64,000 nt of DNA from Halogeometricum sp. S3BR5-2 (GCF_031624635.1 NZ_JAMQOQ010000002.1:496001-560000), one strand, 5' to 3'. Counted from the first letter of the stretch, positions 52,500 through 62,716 are shown. Notes: generated by a model from the letters alone, not told the origin. Numbers and translations: made by a program.

Positions 52500-53128
52500 A
52501 CCGCGGCGACCGTCTAAACGCTTGTCGCGAGACGCGTCCGGGACTCGGGTATCGAAGGAGAAACCAATCGCCGCCGCACGCGGGCGGTCCATCAGTGTTG
52601 ACCGTCGCACGCACGTGATATCGGCCGGTTCGGCGGTTCGGTGCGCGCCGTCCGAGGGGTAGGCAGTCTCGAACGGCGCGCGGCGACCCGGTAGGGGGGT
52701 AGGCAGTCCCGTCCCGGGCCGACCGAACGTCGGCGGGGCCCTTCGGGGGAGCCCCGTCGGGTGGGAACCGGTCGCGCGAGCGACGGTCCGCCGGCGCGGC
52801 CGACAGCGGCGAGTTGGGTTACGTGGCGTTGTTGAATGTGCGCGAACGTCGCGTCGAGCGACCCGCACACGTCGGCCCGCCGCGGGTTTCGGGGGGACCG
52901 CGCCGCGCGCCGACAGTATCACCGGAGATACGCAGAAGCATAAATTTTCCCGGGACAATATCAAATTTGATACCAAAAGTTCGCAGGGAACTACATCCGG
53001 CCGAATCGACAACGAGAGGTCGATGCCGTCGACGAACTCGACGGACGGAAGTACGACTACGACGACGCGCGACGTTCGTCGAGAAGACCGAACCCGACGG
53101 CTGAGAGGAATGGAACCCGACCCGCCCG
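52500..53128. other. Intergenic region between alpha/beta hydrolase and GH15 genes
   Basis: About 630 bases without a convincing gene. It contains the perfect palindrome TATCAAATTTGATA at 52959-52972. From about 53016 the frame reads EVDAVDELDGRKYDYDDA, and one base out of frame near 53070 gives TFVEKTEPDG and a stop near 53103, which looks like the broken end of a small acidic gene. The rest is GC-rich and shows nothing definite. Confidence 0.5.
52959..52972. promoter_or_regulatory. 14-bp perfect palindrome
   Basis: TATCAAATTTGATA reads the same on both strands and sits in an AT-rich patch (52935-52985), away from any known start. A regulator binding site is likely. Confidence 0.35.
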
Positions 53129-55051
53129 TCAGTCGCCGCCGTGTTGCGGCGCGTCGGCCGCCGCCGTCTCGTCCGCGTCCGCGTCGCCGTCCTCCTGTCG
53201 CTCCCGCTCTTGGATCAGCGTCGCCTGACCCAGCGGGCCGACCGTCGCCCAGTCGTACTCGGCTTCGCGGAGGAACAGCGCGCTGTTTATCAGTCCGATG
53301 TGGCTGAACCCCTGCGGGAAGTTCCCTATCTGCCGCCCCGACTCGGGGTTTATCTCCTCCGCGAACAGGCCGAGCGGACTCGCGTGCTCGAGGACGCTCT
53401 CGAAGACGTCCCACGCCTCTTCGACCCGGCCGGTGGCGACGAGGGCGTTGACCAGCCAGAACGAACAGAACACGAACGCACCCTCCTCGCCCGGGAGGCC
53501 GTCGTCCTCGTAGCGGAAGACGAGGCCGTCGTCGGTGGTCAGGTGCTCGCGGACGGCGTCGACGGTGCCGACGATGCGCTCGTCGTCGAACGGCAGGATG
53601 CCCGAGAGCGCGATGAGCAGGCTCGACGCGTCCAACTCCGCGCCCTCGAACGACTGCGTGAAACTGTTCAGGTCCTCGTCGAACCCCTTCTCCAGGACGG
53701 TCTCCTTTATCTCCTCGCGGCACTCCCGCCAGTGGTCGACGGGCCCCTTCCGTCCCGTTCGGTCGGCGAGTCGGACGCTCCGGTCCAGCGCCACCCAGCA
53801 CATCACCTTCGAGTAGACGAGGTGTCTGGGCTCCCCGCGCAGTTCCCAGATGCCCGCCCCCTCGTCGTCCCAGTGCTCGCAGACGTACTCGGCGATGTCG
53901 CAGAGCGCCTTCCAGTCCTCGTTTGTCACGTCCTGTCCGTCGCTCCAGAACCGCTGGTACATCGCCAACACCAGGTCGCCGTACACGTCGAGTTGCCGTT
54001 GGTCGGCCGCCTCGTTGCCGATGCGGACCGGTCGCGAATCGCGGTAGCCGCGCAGGTGGTCCAGTTCCTCCTCCTCTAACTCGCCGTCGCCCTCGACGCC
54101 GTACAGCGGCTGGACCCCCGCGGAATCGCCCATCCGACTCAGCTTCAGGAAACGGTGCACGTAGTCGTTCGCCTCCTCGACGTGGCCGAGGTTCGTCAGC
54201 GCGCGGACCGTGATGCCGCCGTCGCGTATCCACGAGTAGCGGTAGTCCCAGTTGCGCATCCCGCCGACGTCCTCCGGTAGCGACGTGGTCGGCGCGGCGA
54301 TAAGCGCCCCCGTCTCGCGGTAGTTGAGCAGTTTGAGCACTAACTCCGAACGGACGACGTACTCGTGGGCCTGGCCGCCGAACAGGCACTCCGACTCGAC
54401 GCAGGAGTGCGCCCACTCCCGCCAGTACTGCGCCGTCTCCTCCAGCAGTCGCTCGCAGTCCTCCGCGTCCGTCGGCGAATCCATGTCGTACTGGAGGACG
54501 TACCACTGCGTGTCGTGGGCGTCGAGACGGTACGTCCCGCGGGCCGCGCCGCCGTCGGTATCCAAATCGGTCGGCGTCGAGAGATAGAGATGGCTGTCGT
54601 CGCCCGTCGCGGTGACGCCGTCGGTCACCGGATTCACCGCGGTGTCGGCGCGCCCGTAGTCGAACTGCGGGTCGAACTCGACGTCCACCTCCACCGACCC
54701 CTCGGTGCAGGTCACCTTCCGGTAGAGCCCCCGGACCTCCGGTTGCTCCTCGTTGTTCGCCTCCACGACCGGCATGAAGTCGGTGACCGTCATCGTTCCC
54801 GACGCCGTCTCGAACGTCGTCTGGAGCACGTTCGTCCGGGAGAGGTACGCCTGCTCGGACTCGTACTCATCGGCGGGTCCGATTGCGAACCGTCCCCCGA
54901 CGTCGGGGTCGAGTATCGCGGCGAACGCGCTCGGCGAGTAGACGTGCGGCAGGCAGCACCAGTCGACGGCGCCGTCCCGACCGACGAGCGCGCACGTCTC
55001 GAGGTTTCCGATCACCCCGTAGTGTTCGAGCGGCTTGAAGTCGGTTTGCAT
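53129..55051 (-). CDS. GH15-family glucan hydrolase (glucoamylase or trehalase-like)
   Basis: A 640-residue protein with the GH15 plan: an N-terminal beta-sandwich (DFKPLEHYGVIGNLETCALVG at the start) and a C-terminal alpha6/alpha6 catalytic barrel with GGMRNWDYRYSWIRDGGITVRAL, the family's W-D-Y-R-Y-x-W-x-R-D signature with the general base/acid region, and a later ESGRQIGNFPQGFSHIGLINSAL. It should cleave alpha-glucosidic bonds, probably glycogen, maltose or trehalose. No signal peptide is visible, so it is intracellular. The ATG at 55049-55051 is chosen; the secY gene lies 94 bases beyond it on the same strand. Confidence 0.92.
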   Translation of the reverse strand: MQTDFKPLEHYGVIGNLETCALVGRDGAVDWCCLPHVYSPSAFAAILDPDVGGRFAIGPADEYESEQAYLSRTNVLQTTFETASGTMTVTDFMPVVEANNEEQPEVRGLYRKVTCTEGSVEVDVEFDPQFDYGRADTAVNPVTDGVTATGDDSHLYLSTPTDLDTDGGAARGTYRLDAHDTQWYVLQYDMDSPTDAEDCERLLEETAQYWREWAHSCVESECLFGGQAHEYVVRSELVLKLLNYRETGALIAAPTTSLPEDVGGMRNWDYRYSWIRDGGITVRALTNLGHVEEANDYVHRFLKLSRMGDSAGVQPLYGVEGDGELEEEELDHLRGYRDSRPVRIGNEAADQRQLDVYGDLVLAMYQRFWSDGQDVTNEDWKALCDIAEYVCEHWDDEGAGIWELRGEPRHLVYSKVMCWVALDRSVRLADRTGRKGPVDHWRECREEIKETVLEKGFDEDLNSFTQSFEGAELDASSLLIALSGILPFDDERIVGTVDAVREHLTTDDGLVFRYEDDGLPGEEGAFVFCSFWLVNALVATGRVEEAWDVFESVLEHASPLGLFAEEINPESGRQIGNFPQGFSHIGLINSALFLREAEYDWATVGPLGQATLIQERERQEDGDADADETAAADAPQHGGD

Positions 55052-55145
55052 GACGTGAACAAACCGCGAACGCCCGAAATAGCTTCGGGGCGGTGACGCC
55101 GCTGGCGGAGCGGTGCTCGGAAAAAATCGAACGCGAGTGTGGCGT

Positions 55146-56612
55146 CTAGCCGCCGAACATGTTGCGCATCATCGGATGCATCTCCATCAACTGCTCCTCT
55201 GCGATCTCCTCGTACAGTTTGTACGTGATGGAGACCGTCAGCAGCAGTCCCGTTCCGGAGACCTGACCGATGGTGCCCAGCATGTTCGCCGTGACCGCGA
55301 GCAGTCCGACCAAAGCGCCGCCGATGACGGTGACTTGCGGGATGTACCGCTCCATCACCTTCTCGATCACCTGCGGGTTGCGCCGGAAGCCGGGAATCTG
55401 CATCCCGGAGTTCTGAATCTGCTGTGCGGTGGACTCGGGACCCATCCCGGTCGTCTCGACCCAGAAGACGGCGAAGATGGCGCCGCCGACGATCATGAAC
55501 GTCAGGTCGATGAGCACGCGCAGGAGGATCTGCGCGGGTTCCTGGGAGGTGAGCCCGAGGAACCACATCCAGTCCTGTCGGGACTGGATGGGCGCGAGGT
55601 AGTAGAACAGGCCGCCGGTGACCTGTCCCTGACTGTAGGTCCCGGCCCACGCCGGCAGGCCGGTCCAGTTGTTCAGGATCTGCCCGAGGAACTGGATGTT
55701 CGCCTGCAGGGCGCGGACGAGGATCATCGGCAGGACGCTCGCGTAGATGAGCTTCACCGGGAAGCGGCCGCGGGCGCCCTTCACGCGGGCGTGCGACAGC
55801 GGAATCTCCACGCGGACGCTCTCGGCGTACACGACGATGCCGAAGATGAGCAGCGTCGTGAACAGCGCGAGCAGTTGGCCCTGGCCGAGGAAGATGTCGG
55901 ACAGTCCGCCCGGCGAGAGCGGCGAGCCGATGTCGACGGCTCCGGTGAGGATGCCGATCCACGTCGGGAACAGCCCCGAAGTGGCGCCGAGCGACTCCCA
56001 GCTGAACAGCCCGGCGACGAGCTGCTGGCTGACGCCCGCGATGATGAACAGCCCCACGCCGGACCCGACGCCCCACTTGCTCACGATCTCGTCCATGAAC
56101 AGGATGAGGATGCCTCCGACGAACATCTGCGCGAAGATGATACCCTTCACGCCGCCGACGCCGACGCCGAGCGACTGCGCGACCTGCTGGTTCGCGGGCA
56201 GATAGCCGCCGGCGAACACCATCGGCAACCCGGTGAGACAGATCATCACGACCACCAGCAGCTTCTGGAGGCCCTGATACAGCACCTGGTCACGCGGGTC
56301 GTCGGTGTCCAAGCCGAGCAGGTCGGCGCCGCCGAGCAGTTGCAGCACGATGCTCGCCGTGACGATGGGACCGATACCTAACTGGAGTATCGACCCCTGC
56401 GAACCCGCGAGCAGGCTCCGGAACCGTCCGTAAAAGTCGGTCCCCGGACCGCCCGTCTGCAGTCCGAACATCGTCACGTTCGTCAAGAAGAAATACATCA
56501 CGAGGATGCCTGCCGTCCAGCCGAGTTTTCGGCGGAACGGGACGTGCCCTTCCGGTCGGGCGACTGCAGGCATCCGCGTCAGCACCGGTTCGGCGGCCTC
56601 CTTCCATCCCAT
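55146..56612 (-). CDS. secY: Preprotein translocase subunit SecY
   Basis: A 488-residue SecY with about ten hydrophobic spans, beginning MGWKEAAEPVLTRMPAVARPEGHVPFRRKLGWT. It has the plug-region LLAGSQGSILQLGIGPIVTAS and the cytoplasmic loop ARVKGARGRFPVKLIYASVLPMIL conserved in archaea. It is the last visible gene of the spc operon and starts three bases from the stop of uL15. It forms the membrane channel with SecE and Sec61beta. Confidence 0.97.
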   Translation of the reverse strand: MGWKEAAEPVLTRMPAVARPEGHVPFRRKLGWTAGILVMYFFLTNVTMFGLQTGGPGTDFYGRFRSLLAGSQGSILQLGIGPIVTASIVLQLLGGADLLGLDTDDPRDQVLYQGLQKLLVVVMICLTGLPMVFAGGYLPANQQVAQSLGVGVGGVKGIIFAQMFVGGILILFMDEIVSKWGVGSGVGLFIIAGVSQQLVAGLFSWESLGATSGLFPTWIGILTGAVDIGSPLSPGGLSDIFLGQGQLLALFTTLLIFGIVVYAESVRVEIPLSHARVKGARGRFPVKLIYASVLPMILVRALQANIQFLGQILNNWTGLPAWAGTYSQGQVTGGLFYYLAPIQSRQDWMWFLGLTSQEPAQILLRVLIDLTFMIVGGAIFAVFWVETTGMGPESTAQQIQNSGMQIPGFRRNPQVIEKVMERYIPQVTVIGGALVGLLAVTANMLGTIGQVSGTGLLLTVSITYKLYEEIAEEQLMEMHPMMRNMFGG

Positions 56613-56615
56613 ATG

Positions 56616-57113
56616 TTACTCTTCGGAGCTTTCCTCGTCGTCCGAGTTATCTTCTTCGGATTGCGCCTCCTCTCCGCGCTCGGAGAGTTCGGCGCTGCCG
56701 CCGGCTTCTTCGATGAGTTCGACCGCGCCAGCGGTGAACGCGTCGGCGACGACGTGCAGTTCCTGTCGGACCTGCCCGCCGCCGAGCACTTTCACGACGT
56801 CCGCCTCGTAGCCGTCCTCGGCCACGTCGCGGGCGTCGAGGTGGTAGGCGTCGCCGTCCTTCTCGGCCACGTCGTCGGCCGCGAGCAGCGCCGCGTCCTC
56901 GTCGAGTTCCTGGACGCGGACCTCGACGACGGTGTCTTTCGCCTTCTCGGGGCGGTCGAAGCCGTGTTTGCCGAGCGGTTCGTAGTTGTGGAACTCGTGT
57001 TTGTCCCGTCCCGCGCGGCCGCGGCCGCCGCGGTGACCGGCGCCGCGCCGGTTCTTGTGCGTGCCGCCGCCGTGCGTGCGAGAGCCGCGCTGTCGTCGTT
57101 TCTTCGAGGTCAT
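56616..57113 (-). CDS. rpl15: Ribosomal protein uL15
   Basis: A 165-residue archaeal uL15. The basic N-terminus TSKKRRQRGSRTHGGGTHKNRRGAGHRGG is the family's glycine/arginine motif; the rest (GKHGFDRPEKAKDTVVEVRV) matches archaeal homologues. It has a four-base overlap with uL30 and is followed by secY. The C-terminal 20 residues are acidic. Confidence 0.97.
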   Translation of the reverse strand: MTSKKRRQRGSRTHGGGTHKNRRGAGHRGGRGRAGRDKHEFHNYEPLGKHGFDRPEKAKDTVVEVRVQELDEDAALLAADDVAEKDGDAYHLDARDVAEDGYEADVVKVLGGGQVRQELHVVADAFTAGAVELIEEAGGSAELSERGEEAQSEEDNSDDEESSEE

Positions 57114-57574
57114 CGCATGTCCTCCAGGAGTTCGTCGATCTGCTCGGTCTCGTGCTTTCCGAGCTGACCGCCCTCTTTGGTGACGTGCTTTTGGCCCTTG
57201 TGACCGCCGCGCGGCGGGTGCAGGCGAAGCACGGGGGAGAGACCCTGCTCGCGCAGCGTCGTCTCCTCGCCGACGACGGCCTCCGCGAGCGCGGAGACGT
57301 CGTCGTAGTCGGTGTGCTCTGCGATCCAGTCGTCGTCGACCGTCGCGGAACCCTCCTCGGGTTCGGCGCGCGTCCGCAGGAGCGTCTCGACCACGTCGGC
57401 GCTCGGTTCGCCGTGCGCGACGTAGTCGTTGACCTTCGTGATCATCCCGCGGTAGGTGTCCGTCTCGGGGACGAACGTGCAGTGGTTCACGCTGTGGATG
57501 TTGAGCATCTTCAGCGTGTCGTGGGTCGCTTCGCTCATGTTCACGTCGCCGCGAAGCTGAACGATGGCTTGCAT
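57110..57574 (-). CDS. rpl30: Ribosomal protein uL30
   Basis: A 154-residue archaeal uL30. The start [21 protein letters not shown] and MLNIHSVNHCTF match the family; the C-terminal extension with LRLHPPRGGHKGQKHVTKEGG is archaeal. Its ATG at 57572-57574 shares a base with the uS5 stop (overlap), and it ends with a four-base overlap with uL15. A much longer open frame upstream is uS5 read out of frame. Confidence 0.96.
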   Translation of the reverse strand: MQAIVQLRGDVNMSEATHDTLKMLNIHSVNHCTFVPETDTYRGMITKVNDYVAHGEPSADVVETLLRTRAEPEEGSATVDDDWIAEHTDYDDVSALAEAVVGEETTLREQGLSPVLRLHPPRGGHKGQKHVTKEGGQLGKHETEQIDELLEDMR

Positions 57575-58221
57575 CAGTCGCTCGCCTCCTGCTGCTTCTC
57601 GCGGGCGCGCCGCGGGGTGCGCGACTGCGAGGCGTTCTTCAGCGCGTTGTACGTCGCCTTCGCGAGGTTGACCGTCGTGCGCGTGTTCCCGTTCGAGCGG
57701 GTCCACGCGTCCTGCACGCCGGCCAGTTCGAGGATGTTCCGGACCGTCTCGGCGGCCGCGAGGCCCAGCCCCTGCGGGGCGGGCATGATTTCGACCGTCA
57801 CGGAGCCGGCCTTCCCCTCGGCCTTCCGGGTGAGAGAGTTCACGCCGCCGGCGGAGTCCTCCCACGAACCGGAGCCGCGGTCGACCTCGATGATGTTCAG
57901 TTTCGCCACGTCGATGGCCTTCTGGATGGCCGAACCGACCTGGTCGTCTCGGGCCTCGGCGTAGCCGAGGAACCCGTCGCGGTTCCCGATGGCGACGACA
58001 CAACGGAACTTCACGCGCCGACCGGAGTCGGTCATGCGCTGAACCATGTTGATGTCGAGCACCTCGTCTTCGAGTCCGGGCAGGAGCTGGTCGACGATTT
58101 CGGGCTCCTTGAGCGGAAGCCCCGTCTCCAGCGCCTGTTTCATCGAGGTGACGTCGCCGTCCTGTACCATGCGGCCGAGCCGCGTTCGCGGCTCCCAGCC
58201 GTTGCTGTTGCGTTGGCTCAT
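57574..58221 (-). CDS. rps5: Ribosomal protein uS5
   Basis: A 215-residue uS5 with the double-stranded-RNA-like fold and the S5 signature ([33 protein letters not shown]). It functions in decoding fidelity. The start at 58221 overlaps the uL18 stop, and uL30 overlaps its end by one base. Haloarchaeal extension at the C-terminus is short and charged. Confidence 0.97.
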   Translation of the reverse strand: MSQRNSNGWEPRTRLGRMVQDGDVTSMKQALETGLPLKEPEIVDQLLPGLEDEVLDINMVQRMTDSGRRVKFRCVVAIGNRDGFLGYAEARDDQVGSAIQKAIDVAKLNIIEVDRGSGSWEDSAGGVNSLTRKAEGKAGSVTVEIMPAPQGLGLAAAETVRNILELAGVQDAWTRSNGNTRTTVNLAKATYNALKNASQSRTPRRAREKQQEASD

Positions 58222-58772
58222 GCGTCCTCCTGAAGTCGTTCGAGCACGTCGTCGAAGTGCTCGGGTAGGTTCGTGGCGTCGAAATCGCCGCCGTACAGCG
58301 GCTCGTCGAGCTGCTCGGCGTACTCGGCGATGTGCTCGCCGCGGTTACGCGACCAGTCCGCGAGTACCGACTCGTTGTGCGGGATTTCGAGGCCAGCGTC
58401 AATCGCTCCTTCCTGAACCGCGAACACCTTGTTGCCGGGCGTCGCCGTGTTCAGGCCGATATCGAGGACGGCCTCTTCGAGGCCGGCCTCCAGCGCCCGC
58501 GTCCCCGCGAGGAAACCCGTGAGGTACGCGCTGGGGAGGTTGCCCGTGGGGGCTTCCCAGCCGTACTCCGCGAGTTCCTCCGAGGAGGCGGCCGCGTGGG
58601 TCTCGTCTCCGCTCGGTCCGGGGGTAACCAGCTGCGCCCTGACGTGCTTGTTGCTCACGCGAGCAACGAGGCGGGGTTTGCCCGATTTCAGCAGGCGCAA
58701 CCTCTGGTGGTAATCCGTCCGGACTTCGCGGCGACGTCGCATCGGCACCTTGTAGCGTGGTCCTGTCGCCAT
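58218..58772 (-). CDS. rpl18: Ribosomal protein uL18
   Basis: A 184-residue uL18 that binds 5S r[34 protein letters not shown] is the family start; [18 protein letters not shown] and [17 protein letters not shown] follow. The ATG at 58770-58772 shares one base with the eL19 stop (TAATG). The upstream open frame is eL19 out of frame. Confidence 0.96.
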   Translation of the reverse strand: MATGPRYKVPMRRRREVRTDYHQRLRLLKSGKPRLVARVSNKHVRAQLVTPGPSGDETHAAASSEELAEYGWEAPTGNLPSAYLTGFLAGTRALEAGLEEAVLDIGLNTATPGNKVFAVQEGAIDAGLEIPHNESVLADWSRNRGEHIAEYAEQLDEPLYGGDFDATNLPEHFDDVLERLQEDA

Positions 58773-59227
58773 TATTCTATCTCCACGTTGTAGTTGTTCC
58801 GCGCGTACGCTTCGAGCCGGTCCACGCTGTCGAACTCGCCGCCGGACGCCTTGTTGTACAGTTCGCGGTACTGCGTCGGCGTCAGCGGCCCGTCGTCGCG
58901 AAGCTCCTTCAGGCGACGACGCTGCGCGCGGATTCGGCTGACCCATTCGTCCTTCGAGCTCTTCCGACCGCCGGACTTCCCCTTGCGGGAGCCGGGGCCC
59001 TTCCGGTGACCGTAGGAACGCTTCTCGGCGCGCTCGCGTGCGCGCCCCTTCGAGTTGCTCTTCGCGTCTTTGATGCGAATCGTTCCCTCGTCGGCGAGTT
59101 CGCGGATGTCCTCTCGGGTGATTGCTTCCGCGATTTCGGCCTGTTCCTCCGGGTCGAACCAGATGCGGCCCTTTCCGACGTCGAGGACGTCGGAGGCCAT
59201 GCGTCGCTGGGCTTTCAGATCGGTCAT
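58772..59227 (-). CDS. rpl19e: Ribosomal protein eL19
   Basis: A 151-residue archaeal/eukaryotic eL19, rich in Arg and Lys. [32 protein letters not shown] and [19 protein letters not shown] are family hallmarks. It lies between eL32 and uL18 with overlapping ends. The ATG at 59225-59227 overlaps the eL32 stop by four bases. Confidence 0.96.
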   Translation of the reverse strand: MTDLKAQRRMASDVLDVGKGRIWFDPEEQAEIAEAITREDIRELADEGTIRIKDAKSNSKGRARERAEKRSYGHRKGPGSRKGKSGGRKSSKDEWVSRIRAQRRRLKELRDDGPLTPTQYRELYNKASGGEFDSVDRLEAYARNNYNVEIE

Positions 59228-59937
59228 TCGTCTCCCTCCACTTCGACTTCGACGTAGGTGGGGTTGAGGACGCGAATCTGTCGGTCCTCGGCTTCCTCCT
59301 CGATGCGCTCGCGCTTGCGCGCGCCGACGGAGGAGGCGATTCGGACGGCCTCGGTGTCGCCGTCGACGCCCTCGAGGTCGTTCACGTTGTGGACGTGAAC
59401 CTCCTCGAAGCCGGACGGGTGGAGGCCGCGGGCGGCCTTCGGCGAGCGGTAGCCCGACTCGACTTTCGGCCCCTTGCCCTTGATTCCGCGGCGCTGCTTC
59501 GAGAGGTTGCCGCGGGGCTTGCGCCACGATTCGGGCGTCCGCTTCTTCTTGTGGTAGTCCTGTCGCCGGAAGGCGGGCTTGCCCTCGCGGTGCTTCTGTG
59601 CGAGCGCCGCCGCCGTGTCCGAATCGAGGTCGGGCGTCTTGTCCGCGTGCCCGCGGGGTTGGAGTTCCGTCTCCACGTCCGACTCCTCGTCGGCTTCCGG
59701 CTCTTCGGTCTCCTCTTCGACTTCCGCTTCGGTGTCTTCGGAGACTTCGAGGCCGCCGACGTCGGCTTTGATACGCGCGGCGAGCGCGTTCCCGACGCCG
59801 TCGACCTCGGCCAGTTCGGACTGGCTCGCGGCCTTCACGTCCTCGACCGACTCGTAGCCGGCCTCGCGGAGCGCATCGGCCTTCGAGGGACCGACGCCGC
59901 TGATGTCTTCGAGTTCTTGGATCTCTTCGTCAGCCAT
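59224..59937 (-). CDS. rpl32e: Ribosomal protein eL32 with N-terminal HhH extension
   Basis: A 237-residue protein. The C-terminal 130 residues are eL32 ([35 protein letters not shown]). The N-terminal 60 residues ([34 protein letters not shown]) form a helix-hairpin-helix domain followed by an acidic linker. This extension is a known feature of haloarchaeal eL32. It may contact rRNA or DNA. The uL6 stop is one base away. Confidence 0.95.
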   Translation of the reverse strand: MADEEIQELEDISGVGPSKADALREAGYESVEDVKAASQSELAEVDGVGNALAARIKADVGGLEVSEDTEAEVEEETEEPEADEESDVETELQPRGHADKTPDLDSDTAAALAQKHREGKPAFRRQDYHKKKRTPESWRKPRGNLSKQRRGIKGKGPKVESGYRSPKAARGLHPSGFEEVHVHNVNDLEGVDGDTEAVRIASSVGARKRERIEEEAEDRQIRVLNPTYVEVEVEGDE

Positions 59938-60474
59938 TTAGACCGTCTCCTTCTCCGGTTTCTGCGTGATGTACACGCCGTCCTGGAAGACGCGCGTGTC
60001 CTTGTCGTTCACGCGGGTGAGCTGTTCGATATCGGCGGCGGTCTGCCCGACGTCCTCCTTGTTGGGGCCCGTCAGGGTGACCTCTTCGCCGTCGACCTGT
60101 ACTTGCGTGTCGCCGCGGACCTTCGCGTGCCGCGGCGCCTTCTCGCCGAGGAAGTTCTCGATTTCGACCTCGTCGCCCTGCACGTTCACCTGCATCGGGA
60201 AGTGGGCGTAGTAGATCTCCATCTTGTACTCCCATCCGTCGGTGACGCCGTAGAGCATGTTCTCCACGTGGCTCTCGAAGGTTCCGACGGTCGCGTTCGT
60301 CTTCGCGTCCTCCTTCTCGGACTCGATGACGATGTGACCGTCCTCCACCGCCACGCTGACGGCGGGGTACCAGAGCGTCTTCGTGACGCTCCCGTTGGGG
60401 CCTTCGATGGTGAGATCGAGGTTCTTGACCTCGGCAGAGACGTCGTCCGGAATTTCGATTTCTACTCGGTTCAT
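59938..60474 (-). CDS. rpl6: Ribosomal protein uL6
   Basis: A 178-residue uL6 with two repeated beta domains. It starts MNRVEIEIPDDVSAEVKNLDLTIEG and ends in a C-terminal repeat with EKAPRHAKVRGDTQVQVDGEEVTLTGPNKEDVGQTAADIEQLTRV. It lies near the sarcin-ricin region and helps bind translation factors. The ATG at 60472-60474 is four bases from the uS8 stop. Confidence 0.97.
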   Translation of the reverse strand: MNRVEIEIPDDVSAEVKNLDLTIEGPNGSVTKTLWYPAVSVAVEDGHIVIESEKEDAKTNATVGTFESHVENMLYGVTDGWEYKMEIYYAHFPMQVNVQGDEVEIENFLGEKAPRHAKVRGDTQVQVDGEEVTLTGPNKEDVGQTAADIEQLTRVNDKDTRVFQDGVYITQKPEKETV

Positions 60475-60478
60475 TGTC

Positions 60479-60871
60479 TCAGTACACGTAGGCGATTACT
60501 TGGCCACCGATGCCCTGTTCGCGGGCGTCGTAGTGGCTCATGACGCCGTGGCTCGTCGTGACGATGAGCGTCCCGTAGTCGCGGGCGGGGAGGTATCGCT
60601 TCTCCCACTTCTCGAACTCGTCGGCACCCGCGGAGTAGCGGGGCTTGACGACACCACATTCGTTGATAGCGCCGTTCAGTTCGACCTCGAACGTTCCGGC
60701 CTTGCCGTCGTCGACGAACTCGAAGCCGTCGACGTACCCGCGGTCGTAGAAGACCTCGAGGACGGAGCCGATGACGTTGGAGGCGGGCTGTATCTCGTGC
60801 GACAGATGCCCGACGCTCTCGGCGTTGTTCACGCCGGCGAGAGCGTTGGAGAGGGGGTCGTTTCCTGCCAT
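60479..60871 (-). CDS. rps8: Ribosomal protein uS8
   Basis: A 130-residue uS8. The start MAGNDPLSNALAGVNNAESVG and the end TLIVTTSHGVMSHYDAREQGIGGQVIAYVY match the family; the last block is the rRNA-contact motif. The ATG at 60869-60871 is preceded by a two-base gap to the uS14 stop. A longer upstream frame is uS14 out of frame. Confidence 0.97.
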   Translation of the reverse strand: MAGNDPLSNALAGVNNAESVGHLSHEIQPASNVIGSVLEVFYDRGYVDGFEFVDDGKAGTFEVELNGAINECGVVKPRYSAGADEFEKWEKRYLPARDYGTLIVTTSHGVMSHYDAREQGIGGQVIAYVY

Positions 60872-60873
60872 TG

Positions 60874-61050
60874 TTATCTGTACTTCTTGAATCCCATGTC
60901 GCGGGCGACCTCGCGGAAGCACTGCCGGCACAGGTTGATGTCGTACTTGCCGACGAGTCCCTGTTTGCGGCCGCAGCGACGGCACTCGTTCTCCTGCCCC
61001 GTGCGCCGTGTCGCGTGCTCGCCCGTCTGTTCGGTCTCTGATTCGCTCAT
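60874..61050 (-). CDS. rps14: Ribosomal protein uS14, zinc-binding type
   Basis: A 58-residue uS14 starting [24 protein letters not shown] and CRQC pairs (about residues 23-26 and 41-44) bind zinc; the end is [13 protein letters not shown]. It overlaps the uL5 stop by four bases. The short acidic lead is typical in haloarchaea. Confidence 0.96.
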   Translation of the reverse strand: MSESETEQTGEHATRRTGQENECRRCGRKQGLVGKYDINLCRQCFREVARDMGFKKYR

Positions 61051-61592
61051 TCTTCTGTGGCCTCCACGTCCACGTCGAAGTTCGATTCGAGGAACGGGAT
61101 GGCGTCCTCGGCGCTCATGCGGTGGGCCGAGGGGATGCTGCGCGACGCCTTGTCGCGCTTCTTCACGCGGTAGCCGGGGCGGACGAGGTTGACCGTCACG
61201 TCCAGCCCGTAGATACCGATCTGCGGGTCGTACTCCTGAGAGGGGAACTCGGTGTGCTCTTCGACGCCGAAGCTGAAGTTCCCGGTCTCGTCGAACTGCC
61301 GGTCCGAGATGTCCGCAAGCGGCAGCGCCGTCTCGAGGAACTCGACGGCGTTGTCGCCGCGGAGCGTGACCTTCGTCCCAATGGGGTCACCCTTGCGCGC
61401 GCCGAACTGCGTGGCCGCGCGCGTCGCGAGCGTCTGGACCGACTGCTGGCCCGTGATCTCTTCGAGGATGTCCTCGGCGTTCGCGAGTTCGCGACCGCCC
61501 TCGCCGACGCCCATGTGGACGACGACCTTCTCGATTTTGGGCTCGCGCATCTCGTGGAACTCGCCCTCGTTCTCGGGTTCGCTCTCACTCAT
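61047..61592 (-). CDS. rpl5: Ribosomal protein uL5
   Basis: A 181-residue uL5 that binds 5S rRNA and P-site tRNA. It starts [50 protein letters not shown] and [20 protein letters not shown] are conserved. It overlaps eS4 and uS14 by four bases on either side. Confidence 0.97.
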   Translation of the reverse strand: MSESEPENEGEFHEMREPKIEKVVVHMGVGEGGRELANAEDILEEITGQQSVQTLATRAATQFGARKGDPIGTKVTLRGDNAVEFLETALPLADISDRQFDETGNFSFGVEEHTEFPSQEYDPQIGIYGLDVTVNLVRPGYRVKKRDKASRSIPSAHRMSAEDAIPFLESNFDVDVEATEE

Positions 61593-62335
61593 TCGTCGTC
61601 ACCTCCGGTCTCGACCGTCTCCTCGTCGTCGGCGTCGCCCGTGAAGTTCTCGTCGATGACGACGACGTACTGTTCGACCGTCTCGAACGTGTACTCGTCC
61701 GTCTCGACGGTGACGGAGTTGTTTCCGCTGCCGGGCGTGACGGTGATCTCGGTGACCTCGCCGATCTCGCCGGCGTGCGTGCCGTCGACGGCGGTGACCA
61801 GCGCGCCCTCCTCGTACGGGAAGTGCGCGACGATCTCCTTCGTCTCGTTGTCGACGACGAGCGAGTCCTTCGAGTGGTACTGGTCCGGGTCGTCGTCGGC
61901 CTCGACGCGGACGTTCGATCCGTCGTGCAGCGTGAGCTGCGTGGCGCCGCCCTTGACGCTCTGCTTGCCCGCGATCTTTCCGAGGCGGCTGTCGGCCGAC
62001 TCGGCGTCGATGGGCGTGAGCGCGAGGCGTCCGCCCTCGTCGGGGAAGACGCGGAAGTACTCTTCTCGCTCCGTGAACGCGAGGATGTCGAACATCCCGA
62101 TGGGACGGGCCTCGTCGGAGACGGCGTCCCCGTTGACGAGCACGGTGTCCTGGTTGAGCGCGTAGCGCGCCTCCTTCTTCGAGTCCGCGTAGCCGAGCAC
62201 GTCCCGCAGCAGGATGAGCAGGGGAACCCCCGCCTTCCCGTGCGGACCGGCGTCGGCCTTGACCGTGAACGTCTCCTCTTTGCGTTCTATCGGCCACGAG
62301 TTCGGTGCCGAGAGTCGCTTCTGGTGCTTCGTCAT
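61589..62335 (-). CDS. rps4e: Ribosomal protein eS4
   Basis: A 248-residue eS4. [34 protein letters not shown] is the archaeal N-terminus; an S4-like RNA-binding segment ([26 protein letters not shown]) and a KOW-like C-terminal part ([20 protein letters not shown]) follow. It lies between uL24 and uL5 as in other archaea, with four-base overlaps. Confidence 0.97.
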   Translation of the reverse strand: MTKHQKRLSAPNSWPIERKEETFTVKADAGPHGKAGVPLLILLRDVLGYADSKKEARYALNQDTVLVNGDAVSDEARPIGMFDILAFTEREEYFRVFPDEGGRLALTPIDAESADSRLGKIAGKQSVKGGATQLTLHDGSNVRVEADDDPDQYHSKDSLVVDNETKEIVAHFPYEEGALVTAVDGTHAGEIGEVTEITVTPGSGNNSVTVETDEYTFETVEQYVVVIDENFTGDADDEETVETGGDDE

Positions 62336-62703
62336 TCGTTGTCCTCCGAGTCGGAGTCAGATTGGAGACGCTCCTCGCGACGCTCGTCCTCGAGGTCGAG
62401 TTCGACGACGCGGACGTTGCTGGCGTCGAGGGGGCGAGGCACTTCCTCGCCGTCGGCCTTCGCGACCGTGACGTCCTCGACGTAGACGACCGCGTCCGTG
62501 AGGTCGACGCGGGCGACTTCGGCCTCGGTGCCCGCGGCGTCGCCGCGGAGCACTTCGACCGTGTCGCCGGCGTTGACGCGCACGTTCCGGCGGCCGTACT
62601 CGTCGCGCAGGTCGCCGGACAGCGTCGCGCGGACCTGCTTCTGTCGCTCGTGGAGCGGCGCGTTCTGCGTCTCGTTTCGCTGTTTGCGTGGTTGTTTGGT
62701 CAT
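62332..62703 (-). CDS. rpl24: Ribosomal protein uL24
   Basis: A 123-residue uL24 with a KOW motif ([26 protein letters not shown]). The basic N-terminus [20 protein letters not shown] and acidic tail fit haloarchaea. It nucleates large-subunit assembly. It starts 13 bases after uL14 ends. Confidence 0.97.
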   Translation of the reverse strand: MTKQPRKQRNETQNAPLHERQKQVRATLSGDLRDEYGRRNVRVNAGDTVEVLRGDAAGTEAEVARVDLTDAVVYVEDVTVAKADGEEVPRPLDASNVRVVELDLEDERREERLQSDSDSEDNE

Positions 62704-62716
62704 GTGCGGTTCTACC

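Noticed and set aside
52500-54506. Long minus-strand extension upstream of the alpha/beta hydrolase
   Set aside because: The frame overlaps the GH15 gene out of frame and is Arg/Pro-rich with no domain, so it is not a fusion protein.
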